Source: PNAI01 sp035501735
GTDB taxonomy: Bacteria; Pseudomonadota; Alphaproteobacteria; Rhizobiales; Xanthobacteraceae
Direction of reading: 5' to 3'
DNA length: 64,000 nucleotides
NCBI GenBank assembly: GCA_035501735.1
Contig: DATJVR010000027.1
Span: 1-64,000, forward strand
The position numbers were made by a program, and so were the translations under genes. Shown here piece after piece: positions 26,801-36,375 of this stretch; the stretch's first letter is position 1, and each line of letters opens with the position of its first letter. The notes under the pieces were generated by a model. That model was not told the DNA's origin and did no database searches. It saw only the letters and a list, made by a program, of their open reading frames with translations.

Positions 26801-26997
26801 AGCGAGGATTTGCCCGAGCCCGACAGCCCGGTGAACACCACCAGCTGGTCGCGCGGGATCTCCACGTCGATGTCTTTGAGATTGTGCTCGCGCGCGCCGC
26901 GGATCGCGATCACGCGCGCCTCCGGGCCGGGCTTGCTCCTGTTGGACGGTTCATTCATCGGATAGCGCGGCGCCTCTGAAATGTCCGGCGCGCGCAT
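23893..26997 (-). CDS. uvrA: Excinuclease ABC subunit A
   Basis: UvrA is the damage-recognition ATPase of nucleotide excision repair, acting as a dimer with UvrB. Both ABC modules are present: Walker A GLSGSGKSS and GVSGGGKST, signatures LSGGESQRIRLA and LSGGEAQRVKLA, and Walker B VLDEPSIGLH and ILDEPTTGLH. The zinc module CEACQG...CDVCKG is intact. The other zinc site reads CPVSGF...CPACGG, with Ser where a second Cys is often found. At 1034 residues it is longer than the usual 940-970; about 40 extra residues near 270-310 are encoded by a palindromic repeat. A LexA box lies 24 bases upstream. ATG 26958 is an alternative start. Confidence 0.97.
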   Translation of the reverse strand: MRAPDISEAPRYPMNEPSNRSKPGPEARVIAIRGAREHNLKDIDVEIPRDQLVVFTGLSGSGKSSLAFDTIYAEGQRRYVESLSAYARQFLEMMQKPDVDQIDGLSPAISIEQKTTSRNPRSTVGTVTEIYDYMRLLWARIGVPYSPATGLPIESQTVSQMVDRVMALPEGTRLYLLAPVVRGRKGEFRKEFADYLKRGYQRVKVNGKFYEIGDAPTLDKKFKHDIDVVVDRLVVRPDMATRLADSLEQALKLADGLAVVEFADAASALASPPPERGRSTAKRSGEGRATEDDPSPALRADPPLSGEGKKTKLAAAAASDANRIVFSEKFACPVSGFTIPEIEPRLFSFNNPFGACPACGGLGVEQHIDADLVIPDKDRTLRGGAIAPWAKSQSPYYIQTLQALGKHYRFTLDAKWKDLPKKTQDVLLHGSGYEAVKFTYDDGMRAYETKKPFEGVITNLERRWRETESDWAREELAKYFTDIPCAACHGARLKPEALCVKIAGKHIGEVADMSVKRAGEWFSALPKELNKKQNEIAVRVLKEIRERLKFLVDVGLDYLTLARASGTLSGGESQRIRLASQIGSGLTGVLYVLDEPSIGLHQRDNARLLETLKRLRDLGNTVIVVEHDEDAIRTADHVLDIGPGAGIHGGQIVAQGLVPDLIGEPKSFTGQYLSGERFVPVPERRPRNPIRTLKLVGARGNNLKTIDAEIPLGLFTCVTGVSGGGKSTLLVDTLYKAIARKLNGASEAPARHDRIEGLEHLDKVIDIDQSPIGRTPRSNPATYTGAFTPIREWFAGLPEAKARGYEPGRFSFNVKGGRCEACQGDGVIKIEMHFLPDVYVTCDVCKGKRYNRETLEVLFKGKSIADVLDMTVEEALEFFKAVPRVRDVLALLHRVGLDYIHVGQQATTLSGGEAQRVKLAKELSKRATGRTLYILDEPTTGLHFHDVAKLLEVLHELTDQGNTVVVIEHNLEVIKTADWIIDLGPEGGDGGGEIVAAGTPEDVVKVKRSYTGAFLKPVLERRVNKPRKRIEAAE
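26074..26185. repeat. Palindromic repeat element inserted in frame within uvrA
   Basis: A 112-base run of four hairpins. The outer ones are perfect: ACCCTCCCCT (26074-26083) with AGGGGAGGGT (26087-26096), and ACCTCCCCC (26163-26171) with GGGGGAGGT (26177-26185). Two small hairpins lie between, at 26098-26110 and 26147-26161. On the minus strand it is read through as a Pro/Arg/Glu/Gly-rich peptide (SPPPERGRSTAKRSGEG and onward) that other UvrA proteins lack. Confidence 0.85.
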
Positions 26998-27020
26998 CAG
27001 CCATCGCGCACCGAGAACTG

Positions 27021-27035
27021 GAACATAGGAAGAAC
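27021..27035. promoter_or_regulatory. LexA (SOS) box upstream of uvrA
   Basis: GAAC-ATAGGAA-GAAC is an exact match to the alphaproteobacterial LexA site GAAC-N7-GAAC. It ends 24 bases from the uvrA ATG, where repressor binding would block the promoter. An extra GAAC lies at 27015-27018. Confidence 0.88.
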
Positions 27036-27120
27036 GGGATGATTTCGCCAGTGCGAAAATATTTCGGCATAGTCATGCGACTGATTTTTGCACAATCCGG
27101 CGGGAAATCTTGCGCCCGAA

Positions 27121-27149
27121 GCAAAAGCCCCGGCTTTGGGCCGGGGCTT
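27121..27149 (-). terminator. Terminator of the first Omp25-like gene
   Basis: Read on the minus strand, AAGCCCCGGC and GCCGGGGCTT form a perfect 10-bp stem with a 5-base loop, followed by TTGCTTC. It is 27 bases beyond the stop at 27176. Confidence 0.82.
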
Positions 27150-27175
27150 GTTCAATTCCGATTGGGCGTTGCGGA

Positions 27176-27907
27176 TTACTGGAACTTGTAGTTCACGCCC
27201 AGGCGAATGACGTTGTCGTGCAGGTTCGAGCTGACCGGCAAAGTGGTGCCCGCGAAGAACGTGCGCGATCCAAGATCGATGTAGAGATATTCGATCTTGG
27301 CCGTCCATTGCGCCGCCACCGGGGCTTCGACGCCGCCGCCGATCGTCCAGCCCCACTTCGTCACGCTGTCGGACATGGAGACGGTCGGTGTCGTGATCTC
27401 GCTCTTAGTTTGTCCGTAGGCAAGGCCGCCGGTGAAATACAGCAACCAATTATCGGGAGCGTAACCAATCCGTCCGCGGACCGTTCCGAACCATGGAAAT
27501 TTCCAGGCGTTGTGAACCGCAGTGCCGGCTACAGGCAAGCCAGCGAATGTGAACCCCGCAGCCGTGACCCAATCCGTCGATTTCCGTTCACCGGAGATTT
27601 GAATGTCGGCTTCAAGGCCCAGCAGCCATCGATTGATCTGCATCCAGTTATAGCCGAGCTGCAGGCCCCCGATCATGCCGTTCACAGAAGGCGAATCCGA
27701 ACCATTGACGACGGCGCCGGTGCTGTCCCACTTGCCCCAGCTGTAGCCGATGTTGCCGCCGGCATAGAAACCGTTCCAATTGTACCCCACGGGGCGCGGC
27801 GCAGCGCGCGCCGTTGGCATCGCCGAAGGTGGAAGGTCGCTGGCAAGCGCCGGCGTAGCCAACAGGGCAAGCGCGGCTGCGGCGGTCGCGAAAAGTGCTC
27901 GATGCAT
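27176..27907 (-). CDS. Omp25/RopB-like outer membrane beta-barrel protein, copy A
   Basis: A 243-residue outer-membrane protein of the small eight-strand barrel type found in Rhizobiales (Omp25/Omp31/RopB-like). The signal peptide ends at ALA. The barrel starts with WNGFYAGGNIGYSWGKWDST and ends at DNVIRLGVNYKF, with a terminal phenylalanine-containing strand as needed for barrel assembly. LLGLEADIQISG and KWGWTIGGGVEAPVAAQWTAKIEYLYIDLG are family blocks. It is a clear tandem duplicate of the neighbour at 28235-28963, and the duplication includes the downstream terminator. ATG 27907 starts the signal peptide; the frame is open to 28057. Confidence 0.93.
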   Translation of the reverse strand: MHRALFATAAAALALLATPALASDLPPSAMPTARAAPRPVGYNWNGFYAGGNIGYSWGKWDSTGAVVNGSDSPSVNGMIGGLQLGYNWMQINRWLLGLEADIQISGERKSTDWVTAAGFTFAGLPVAGTAVHNAWKFPWFGTVRGRIGYAPDNWLLYFTGGLAYGQTKSEITTPTVSMSDSVTKWGWTIGGGVEAPVAAQWTAKIEYLYIDLGSRTFFAGTTLPVSSNLHDNVIRLGVNYKFQ

Positions 27908-28234
27908 AAAGTCCCCCGTCTCTTTATGGGCCTCTAAATAGAAATCCGCTGAATCGGCAGAATACACCATGACAGGAGCCACTGAAGAGTCGCCACCTCC
28001 GTTTTGCCCATTTTCCCGGCGTGAATATCGATCCACAAAGGCGATGTTGCTTATCAAAAACCCGCGCTTGTTTATTCAATTATCGAAGGAATTTGAAGTT
28101 TAGGCTCGCTGGGGCAAAAATATTTCCGCATGTTTGCGCGACGCCTTGCATAATCCGCCGAGAAAGCTTGCGCCCGAAGCAAAAGCCCAGGCCTTGCGGC
28201 CGGGGCTTGTTCAATTCCGATCAGGCGTTGCGGA
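27908..28234. other. Region between the two Omp25-like genes
   Basis: Its right half (about 28103-28234) repeats the sequence found downstream of copy A, including GCTTGCGCCCGAAGCAAAAGC and the terminator. The left half should hold the promoter of copy A. No gene is seen. Confidence 0.6.
28181..28208 (-). terminator. Terminator of the second Omp25-like gene
   Basis: This is the duplicated counterpart of the terminator at 27121, with the same stem apart from one A/G mismatch. On the minus strand a TTTTGCTTC tract follows the stem. Confidence 0.78.
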
Positions 28235-28963
28235 TTACTGGAACTTGTAGTTCACGCCCAGGCGAATGACGTTGTCGCGCAGGTCCGAGCTGACCGGCGT
28301 GGTCGTGCCCGCGAAGAACGTGCGCGACCCAAGATCGATGTAGAGATATTCGATCTTGGCAGTCCATCGACCCGACACCGGGATTTCGACGCCGCCGCCG
28401 ATCGTCCAGCCCCACTTCGTCACGTTGTCGGACAAGGCAATGCCGGTCGTCGCAAGTTCGCTCTTGACCTCGCCGTAAGCCAACCCACCGGTGAAATAGA
28501 GGAGCCAATTATCCGGCGCATAACCGACGCGGCCGCGCACGGTCCCGAACCATGGGAACTTCCACGAATTGCTGGCGGCAACACCTCCCAAGGGAGCTAT
28601 GCCAACCACGGTCGTTACCGGAGTTGTCCAATTCGTCGATTTCTGTTCGCCGGAAAGCTGAATGTCCGCTTCGAGCCCGAGCAGCCATCGATTGGTCGTC
28701 ATCCAATTGTAGCCGAGTTGAAGGCCGCCGATGACGCCATTCACCGAAGGCGAGTCGGATCCATTGACGACGAAGCCGGTGCTGTCCCACTTGCCCCAGC
28801 TGTAGCCGATGTTGCCGCCGGCGTAGAAGCCGTTCCAATTGAAAACCGCCGCGCGAGGCGCCCGCGCCGTCGGACTCGCATTCGATGGAAGATCGCTGGA
28901 AAATGCCGGTGTGGCGAGAAATGCAAGCGCAGCTGACGCGCTCGCGAAAAATACTCTACGCAT
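28235..28963 (-). CDS. Omp25/RopB-like outer membrane beta-barrel protein, copy B
   Basis: A 242-residue paralogue of copy A with the same architecture: signal peptide ending FSS, first strand FNWNGFYAGGNIGYSWGKWDST, and last strand DNVIRLGVNYKF. The two copies are near identical at the N- and C-terminal strands and differ mainly in exposed loop regions, for example TNWTTPVTTVVGIAPLGGV here and TDWVTAAGFTFAGLPVAG in copy A. That is what loop diversification after duplication would give. These proteins stabilise the outer membrane in relatives; no specific role is shown. It lies between uvrA and ssb. Confidence 0.93.
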   Translation of the reverse strand: MRRVFFASASAALAFLATPAFSSDLPSNASPTARAPRAAVFNWNGFYAGGNIGYSWGKWDSTGFVVNGSDSPSVNGVIGGLQLGYNWMTTNRWLLGLEADIQLSGEQKSTNWTTPVTTVVGIAPLGGVAASNSWKFPWFGTVRGRVGYAPDNWLLYFTGGLAYGEVKSELATTGIALSDNVTKWGWTIGGGVEIPVSGRWTAKIEYLYIDLGSRTFFAGTTTPVSSDLRDNVIRLGVNYKFQ

Positions 28964-29341
28964 ACTCTACTCCCGTGCCTCCCATGGGCCTGTAAACAAG
29001 ACCCATTAGACCGCACCGAACAATACAACGCGGTCGAAACCGGCGTAATCAAGCGTCTCCCGATTTTGCCTATTTTTCTGGCGCCGTCGCCAATCCGCAA
29101 CAGGTCCCCTCATTCACCAAGGACCGCGTTGAACCGGCGTGAAAATTGGGACTGGGTGTCCATAGCCACTTGCGTCGATAGTCCACTTGCGCTAGAACAT
29201 AACAAGAACAATATTCCGACCCTTGGTCGCCCCGAATCAGACCAGCCGGTTGTGGGTAAGCAGCTGGGTAAGCGGCGAAGACGCTTGCTGGCGGCAGGGG
29301 CAGGGCTAGGGTGGCTCGCAGATCAACGCGGAGTGAGGATC
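28964..29341. other. Divergent control region between outer-membrane gene B and ssb
   Basis: A 378-base region containing the LexA box at 29195-29209 and a GGAGTGAGGA ribosome-binding site before ssb. Open frames here have no protein-like character. The promoter of the outer-membrane gene should lie near its left end. Confidence 0.6.
29195..29209. promoter_or_regulatory. LexA (SOS) box upstream of ssb
   Basis: GAAC-ATAACAA-GAAC matches GAAC-N7-GAAC exactly and lies about 130 bases before the ssb start. It shares GAACATA and the final AAGAAC with the uvrA box. Confidence 0.85.
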
Positions 29342-29830
29342 ATGGCAGGCAGCGTCAACAAGGTCATTCTCGTCGGCAATCTCGGCGCCGACCCGGAAAT
29401 CCGCCGCACCCAGGACGGCCGTCCGATTGCGAATTTGCGCGTGGCCACGTCCGAAAGCTGGAAGGACAAGGCCACTGGCGAACGGCGCGAGAAGACCGAA
29501 TGGCATCGCGTGGTGATCTTCAACGAAGGTCTCTGCAAGATCGCCGAGCAATATTTGAAGAAAGGCTCGAAGGTTTACCTCGAAGGCCAGTTGCAGACCC
29601 GCAAATGGACCGACAAGGAGAACATCGAGCGCTACTCCACCGAAGTGGTGCTGCAGGGGTTCAACGCCCAGCTCACCATGCTCGACCGTGCCGGCGACCG
29701 CAGCGGCAGCGCGCCCGAAGAGATCGACGACAACGGCTTCGGATCGCAAGGCGCGACCGCCTCGCGCAAGCCGGCGATCGCGGCCGCCGGCGGCAAGCGC
29801 GGCGACATGGACGACGAAATTCCGTTCTGA
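29342..29830 (+). CDS. ssb: Single-stranded DNA-binding protein
   Basis: SSB coats single-stranded DNA during replication, recombination and repair. The 162-residue product starts MAGSVNKVILVGNLGADPEIRRTQDG, the classic OB-fold opening, with LRVATSESWKDKATGERREKTEWHRVVIFN as the central strands. A Gly/Ala/Ser/Pro linker leads to the acidic tip DMDDEIPF that recruits partner proteins. ATG 29342 follows a good Shine-Dalgarno sequence; the open frame upstream is non-coding. A LexA box upstream indicates SOS induction, as is usual for the uvrA/ssb pair in alphaproteobacteria. Confidence 0.97.
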   Translation: MAGSVNKVILVGNLGADPEIRRTQDGRPIANLRVATSESWKDKATGERREKTEWHRVVIFNEGLCKIAEQYLKKGSKVYLEGQLQTRKWTDKENIERYSTEVVLQGFNAQLTMLDRAGDRSGSAPEEIDDNGFGSQGATASRKPAIAAAGGKRGDMDDEIPF

Positions 29831-29873
29831 CGCGAGGCCTCCGGCGCATCGGCTTCACGCCGGCGACGCGTGC

Positions 29874-30368
29874 CTACTTCGGCGGAAATGCCCCCGAGAG
29901 GCTTTTCACCAGCTTCGTTCCGGTTTTCGGCTGCGCCCACACCGGTGCGTTGGTTGGATCCGGCGCCCAAGCCTGCGGCGGATTGCCATTGTTGACCAGT
30001 TCAAGCACGCAGCTATAGGAATTCGCTTGCGAAATGCGCGCCACCGACTGGTTTGGGTAGAGGATATTGACCGGAACCGTCACCACGCCATCGAAGCTGC
30101 CCGAAGTCGGAATCTGCGTGGTCGTATAGCCGTGCATGATCGGCGCCGCGGTCGATTGCTGCACGATGCAATGCACCCGGATGTTCTCGACCTCCGGCAT
30201 CAGGTTTGAGACCTTGACCGCCACCCGGAACGTGACCGGCGGCGTGCCTTGGATCATGGTTTCGCCCGGCCCCAATGATTGCCCGCGCGCTCCCGTCACC
30301 GAGGCAGCCATCATCCACGTGATCGTCAGTGCACAGGCAAGGGCGGCTGATGTACGGCCGATACGCAT
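29874..30368 (-). CDS. Hypothetical secreted protein
   Basis: A protein of about 164 residues with a signal peptide (MRIGRTSAALACALTITWMMAASVTGARG) and a mature beta-rich part: TFRVAVKVSNLMPEVENIRVHCIVQ and SFDGVVTVPVNILYPNQSVARISQANSYSCVLELVNNG. Two cysteines in the mature part (VHCIV and YSCVLEL) could form a disulfide. The sequence looks like a single immunoglobulin-like domain. I recognise no family. The next gene upstream on the same strand, with its stop 30 bases before this start, also encodes a secreted protein, so the two may form an operon. Confidence 0.65.
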   Translation of the reverse strand: MRIGRTSAALACALTITWMMAASVTGARGQSLGPGETMIQGTPPVTFRVAVKVSNLMPEVENIRVHCIVQQSTAAPIMHGYTTTQIPTSGSFDGVVTVPVNILYPNQSVARISQANSYSCVLELVNNGNPPQAWAPDPTNAPVWAQPKTGTKLVKSLSGAFPPK

Positions 30369-30397
30369 AGGGCTGGTCTCCCGGGTTGCATGAAACG

Positions 30398-30835
30398 TCA
30401 CGGTGTAGCGCTTCCTGTCATCGTCAAAGTGCCGATCGCGTATGTCGCGGGCGGCGTCGACAGGCCCACGACCGTCAGCGTGCCAATCGAAAAGATCAGG
30501 CGGGGTCGGCCGGAAAATTGCAGCGTGCCGATCCTGTAAACTTGGGGCGTACGGCCCGCCATCTGCAGCGTCCCGATCGTGTAGGTCATCGGCGTCTCTG
30601 CTGACGGAAACATGGGCCGCGCGGCGGATTTCGGCTTTGCCTTTTTTGTTTCACCCTTCTGCCCATGGGTCTTGGGCGCGGCGCGTTTGGCCGCGGTGTT
30701 TTTCTCAGGCGCGCTTTTGGAGGGAATGAGCCCGGGCGGTATCAGGTGTTCGAGCTGCGCCAAGGCGGCCGGCGCAGCCGTTGCTACGCCTACGCCAATC
30801 GCCAGCAGGATTGCGAAGCCTTTACCGTACGTCAT
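30398..30835 (-). CDS. Hypothetical secreted protein with IGTL repeats
   Basis: A protein of about 145 residues with a signal peptide ending at ALA. The middle is a Lys/Ala/Pro-rich basic stretch. The C-terminal 65 residues hold four repeats of a short unit around the motif IGTL: YTIGTLQMAG, YRIGTLQFSG, FSIGTLTVVG and YAIGTLTMTG. Each would be a beta hairpin, together possibly a small solenoid or barrel. I do not recognise the family. ATG 30835 is chosen because it starts the signal peptide. It precedes the other secreted protein by 30 bases. Confidence 0.6.
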   Translation of the reverse strand: MTYGKGFAILLAIGVGVATAAPAALAQLEHLIPPGLIPSKSAPEKNTAAKRAAPKTHGQKGETKKAKPKSAARPMFPSAETPMTYTIGTLQMAGRTPQVYRIGTLQFSGRPRLIFSIGTLTVVGLSTPPATYAIGTLTMTGSATP

Positions 30836-30991
30836 ATCTCGTGCGGCTCGCGTGCCACCAATAACGAAGAGCAGTGCACGTTGCCATGAACTATAAGACA
30901 CGCAGCGGACCTAAACCAATCCCTGCGCAGGGCTGCAACGTTGACGCGGCAGCCGAATGTCTTGACCATTGAGCCTTGCACTTTAGTCGTA

Positions 30992-31462
30992 ATGATGACG
31001 CTCTATTACACCCTCAAGCTCATCCATGTGCTCGGCGCCGCGATTCTGTTCGGCACCGGGCTTGGGATTGCGTTCTTCATGTGGGCGGCGAACCGCACGC
31101 GCGATCCCGCTGTCATCGCCCATACCGCGCGGATCGTGGTTATCGCCGATGGCCTGTTCACCGCGCTTGCGGTCGTGGTGCAGCCGATTTCCGGCATTGC
31201 GCTGGCGAACTACGCCGGCTTCCTGCTGTTCGAATTCTGGATTTCGCTCACGCTCGCGATTTACTTGATGGTTGGACTTTGCTGGCTTCCGGTTGTTTGG
31301 ATCCAAATCCAGCTGCGCGATCTCGCCGCCGCCGCCGCACGCGACAAAACCCCTCTGCCTGAACGCTATCAGCGGCTTTATCGCGTCTGGTTCTGGCTCG
31401 GCTGGCCGGCTTTCGCCGGCGTGATCGTCATTTTCGCGCTGATGATCTGGAAACCGACTTGA
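30992..31462 (+). CDS. DUF2269-family integral membrane protein
   Basis: A 156-residue inner-membrane protein with four transmembrane segments: YYTLKLIHVLGAAILFGTGLG, RIVVIADGLFTALAVVVQPISG, FWISLTLAIYLMVGLCWLPVVW and VWFWLGWPAFAGVIVIFALMIW. The pattern of LKxIHVLGA at the start and GWPAFxxV at the end is that of DUF2269. Function unknown; the conserved His in the first helix suggests a heme-type ligand, but this is speculation. ATG 30992 or 30995 begins the first helix. A second small membrane protein gene follows 46 bases later. Confidence 0.82.
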   Translation: MMTLYYTLKLIHVLGAAILFGTGLGIAFFMWAANRTRDPAVIAHTARIVVIADGLFTALAVVVQPISGIALANYAGFLLFEFWISLTLAIYLMVGLCWLPVVWIQIQLRDLAAAAARDKTPLPERYQRLYRVWFWLGWPAFAGVIVIFALMIWKPT

Positions 31463-31508
31463 GGACGCACGGACGTACCAGGCGCCGGCACTTTGGAGAT
31501 CGAGCACC

Positions 31509-31907
31509 ATGTCACTTGCACCGCTCCTGAATGCATCTTCAGCGATCCAGCTTCACGCTTTCGCCGCCATGACCGCATTCGTGCTCGGGCTTGTTCAGCT
31601 TGCCGCGCCAAAAGGCACGCTGCCCCATCGCACCGTGGGATGGATTTGGGTGACCCTGATGATCGTGGTCTGCGTCACCGCCTTCTTCATCCATCAGCTG
31701 CGGATTTGGGGCCAATGGAGTCCGATCCACCTGCTGGCGATTTTTACCCTCGTCATGTTGCCGCTCGGGGTCTGGCATGCGCACCGCCACGCAGTGCAGC
31801 GCCACCGCTGGACGATGATCGGTATTTTTACCGGCGCGCTGCTGATCGCGGGCCTCTTCACCTTCTACCCCGGGCGGATCATGCACGCGGTCTTGTTCGG
31901 GGATTGA
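31509..31907 (+). CDS. DUF2306-family membrane protein
   Basis: A 132-residue membrane protein with about four transmembrane helices and many histidines at helix ends (IQLHAFAA, LPHRTVGW, FFIHQLR, PIHLLAI, AHRHAVQRHRW). This pattern, with KGTLPHRTVGWIW near residue 40, fits DUF2306, a family of uncharacterised inner-membrane proteins. The many histidines could bind heme or metal. It probably forms a two-gene operon with the DUF2269 gene upstream. It is convergent with the His-rich protein gene. Confidence 0.82.
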   Translation: MSLAPLLNASSAIQLHAFAAMTAFVLGLVQLAAPKGTLPHRTVGWIWVTLMIVVCVTAFFIHQLRIWGQWSPIHLLAIFTLVMLPLGVWHAHRHAVQRHRWTMIGIFTGALLIAGLFTFYPGRIMHAVLFGD

Positions 31908-31925
31908 TCGTCGACGCGGCAACGA

Positions 31926-32324
31926 TCAGACGATGAGATTGATCGTGCCGGGGCTTGTGTTTGAGCCATCGACTGGCGCAATCGCGTTGGGATCGGGTGG
32001 AGGACTGCCGCCGCCATGATGATGGTGATGATGGGCGTGGTGATTGCCTTGAAGTTGCTGCTGCAGTGACGCAAGGGCCTGTTGCGCCCCGGAGATGTCG
32101 TTGGATTGCAGTGATTGCCCGATCTGGCTCATCGCCTGCGAGAACGGTCCATCACCACCATTGCTGCCCTGAAGCTGCGTGAGCGAGGAATAGTCGGTCT
32201 TCGCTGCGTCCAGATTGCCGGATTGGATGTCTTTCACCAGCTGCATGAAGAGCTGGCGCAAATTTTGCGAATTCGCCGATTGCGAATTGGAAGCGGTGGC
32301 GGAAGAAATGCCTGATACGGCCAT
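31926..32324 (-). CDS. Hypothetical His-rich protein
   Basis: A 132-residue low-complexity protein, with no signal peptide, rich in Gln, Ser and Asn. Two similar helical segments of about 20 residues occur (QLVKDIQSGNLDAAKTDYSSL near residue 28 and QIGQSLQSNDISGAQQALASL near residue 67), each with the pattern SxDxxxAxxxxxSL. They are followed by a run of eight histidines (residues 95-103, HHAHHHHHH) and a Gly/Pro-rich end. The His run suggests metal binding. Similar proteins occur in Bradyrhizobium and Burkholderia in my recollection, but no function is known. Confidence 0.65.
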   Translation of the reverse strand: MAVSGISSATASNSQSANSQNLRQLFMQLVKDIQSGNLDAAKTDYSSLTQLQGSNGGDGPFSQAMSQIGQSLQSNDISGAQQALASLQQQLQGNHHAHHHHHHGGGSPPPDPNAIAPVDGSNTSPGTINLIV

Positions 32325-32605
32325 GATGCAACGTCCTGCCAGGATTCCAGCGAATCCCGATGTGCAACGTCGCCCTGCGCATGACGCTAGATCAACGTGG
32401 TGAATTATTCGCTAAACCGGCTAGCGAACGGCTTTCGCTCACCTACAAATGACAGCGGTGCAAATCGTCGAGAAGTGCACTGCAAGCCTTTGAAAATTAT
32501 CATAGAAATAGTCCCAGAAAATTGCCTTTTTGGTTGGCGCCGATGGCTCAAATCCGCTAAGAGAATTCGACAGATTCGTCCGCTGATACGACCGGAAACT
32601 CAACC

Positions 32606-35326
<2,721 letters not shown>

Positions 35327-35392
35327 GCATGGGCCGCTAGCCAAGCGGTAGCAACCATAGCATGATGGCGCGAGTGTGCCGGAGGACGTGCT

Positions 35393-36370
35393 ATGAAACT
35401 CTTACGCCGTCGATTTTTGCACCTGGCAGGCGCCATCGCCGCTTTCCCCGTCGTCTCGCGCGTCGCATTCGCCCAATCCTATCCGGCGCGTCCGGTGCGG
35501 TTGGTTGCGCCGTTTCCGCCGGGGGGCTCGATCGACCTCTCCGCGCGGCTTGTCGCGCAATGGCTGTCGGAACGGCTCGGGCAACAAGTCGTGGTCGAGA
35601 ACCGCCCCGGCGCCGGGGGCAACGTCGGCAGCGAAGCGGTCGCAAACTCGCCCCCCGACGGCTACACGCTGCTTCTGTCCAGCGTGGCGAATGCGATAAG
35701 CGCCACGCTCTACGAAAAGCTCGCTTACGATTTTGTCCGCGATTTCGCGCCCGTCGCCGGCGTCAGCCGCGCGCCCAATGTGATGGAGGTCAATCCATCG
35801 GTGCCGGCCAAAACCGTTCCTGAGTTCATCGTCTATGCCAAGGCCAATCCGGGCAAGATCAACATGGGATCGTCCGGCATCGGCACGTCGATCCACGTAT
35901 CGGGCGAGCTGTTCAAGATGATGACGGGCATCACGATGCAGCATGTGCCCTATCGCGGCTCGGCGCCGATGCTCACCGATTTGGTCGGAGGTCAGGTTCA
36001 GGTGGCGTTCGACAACCTGCAACCGTCCATGCCGCTGATTAAGGCCGGCAAGCTGCGCGGACTTGCGGTGACGACGACGACGCGCTCGGAAGCGCTGCCG
36101 GACCTGCCGCCGGTTTCCGATTTTGTGCCGGGCTACGAGGCCAGCACGTGGAACGGTGTTTCCGCGCCGAAAAATACGCCGCCCGAGATCGTTGCGAAAC
36201 TCAACAGCGAGATCAACGCGGGGCTTGCCGATCCGAAGATGAAGGCTCGGCTCGCCGAGATGGGGGCCTGGCCGATTCCGGGTGCCCCCGCCGACTACGG
36301 CAAACTGATCGCGATCGAAATCGAAAAATGGGCTAAGGTGATCCGCGCCGCCAACATCAAGGCGCAGTAA
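35393..36370 (+). CDS. Bug-family (TctC) tripartite tricarboxylate transporter binding protein, copy 1
   Basis: A 325-residue periplasmic binding protein of the Bug/TctC family. A signal peptide ends at AFA, and the mature start SYPARPVRLVAPFPPGGSIDLSARLVAQWLSERLGQQVVVENRPGAGGNVGSEAVA is the family hallmark. GIGTSIHVSGELFKMMTGI and YRGSAPMLTDLVGGQVQVAFDNL complete it. Such proteins bind carboxylates or nicotinate-like compounds. No TctA or TctB is in the window, so it is an orphan, as is common for this family. It begins a cluster of binding-protein genes around an aromatic monooxygenase. Confidence 0.92.
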   Translation: MKLLRRRFLHLAGAIAAFPVVSRVAFAQSYPARPVRLVAPFPPGGSIDLSARLVAQWLSERLGQQVVVENRPGAGGNVGSEAVANSPPDGYTLLLSSVANAISATLYEKLAYDFVRDFAPVAGVSRAPNVMEVNPSVPAKTVPEFIVYAKANPGKINMGSSGIGTSIHVSGELFKMMTGITMQHVPYRGSAPMLTDLVGGQVQVAFDNLQPSMPLIKAGKLRGLAVTTTTRSEALPDLPPVSDFVPGYEASTWNGVSAPKNTPPEIVAKLNSEINAGLADPKMKARLAEMGAWPIPGAPADYGKLIAIEIEKWAKVIRAANIKAQ

Positions 36371-36375
36371 GCACG

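Noticed and set aside
35328..35362. tRNA-like GCCAAGCGGTAGCAACC after gyrA
   Set aside because: It resembles a D-arm, but no anticodon or T-arm can be folded.
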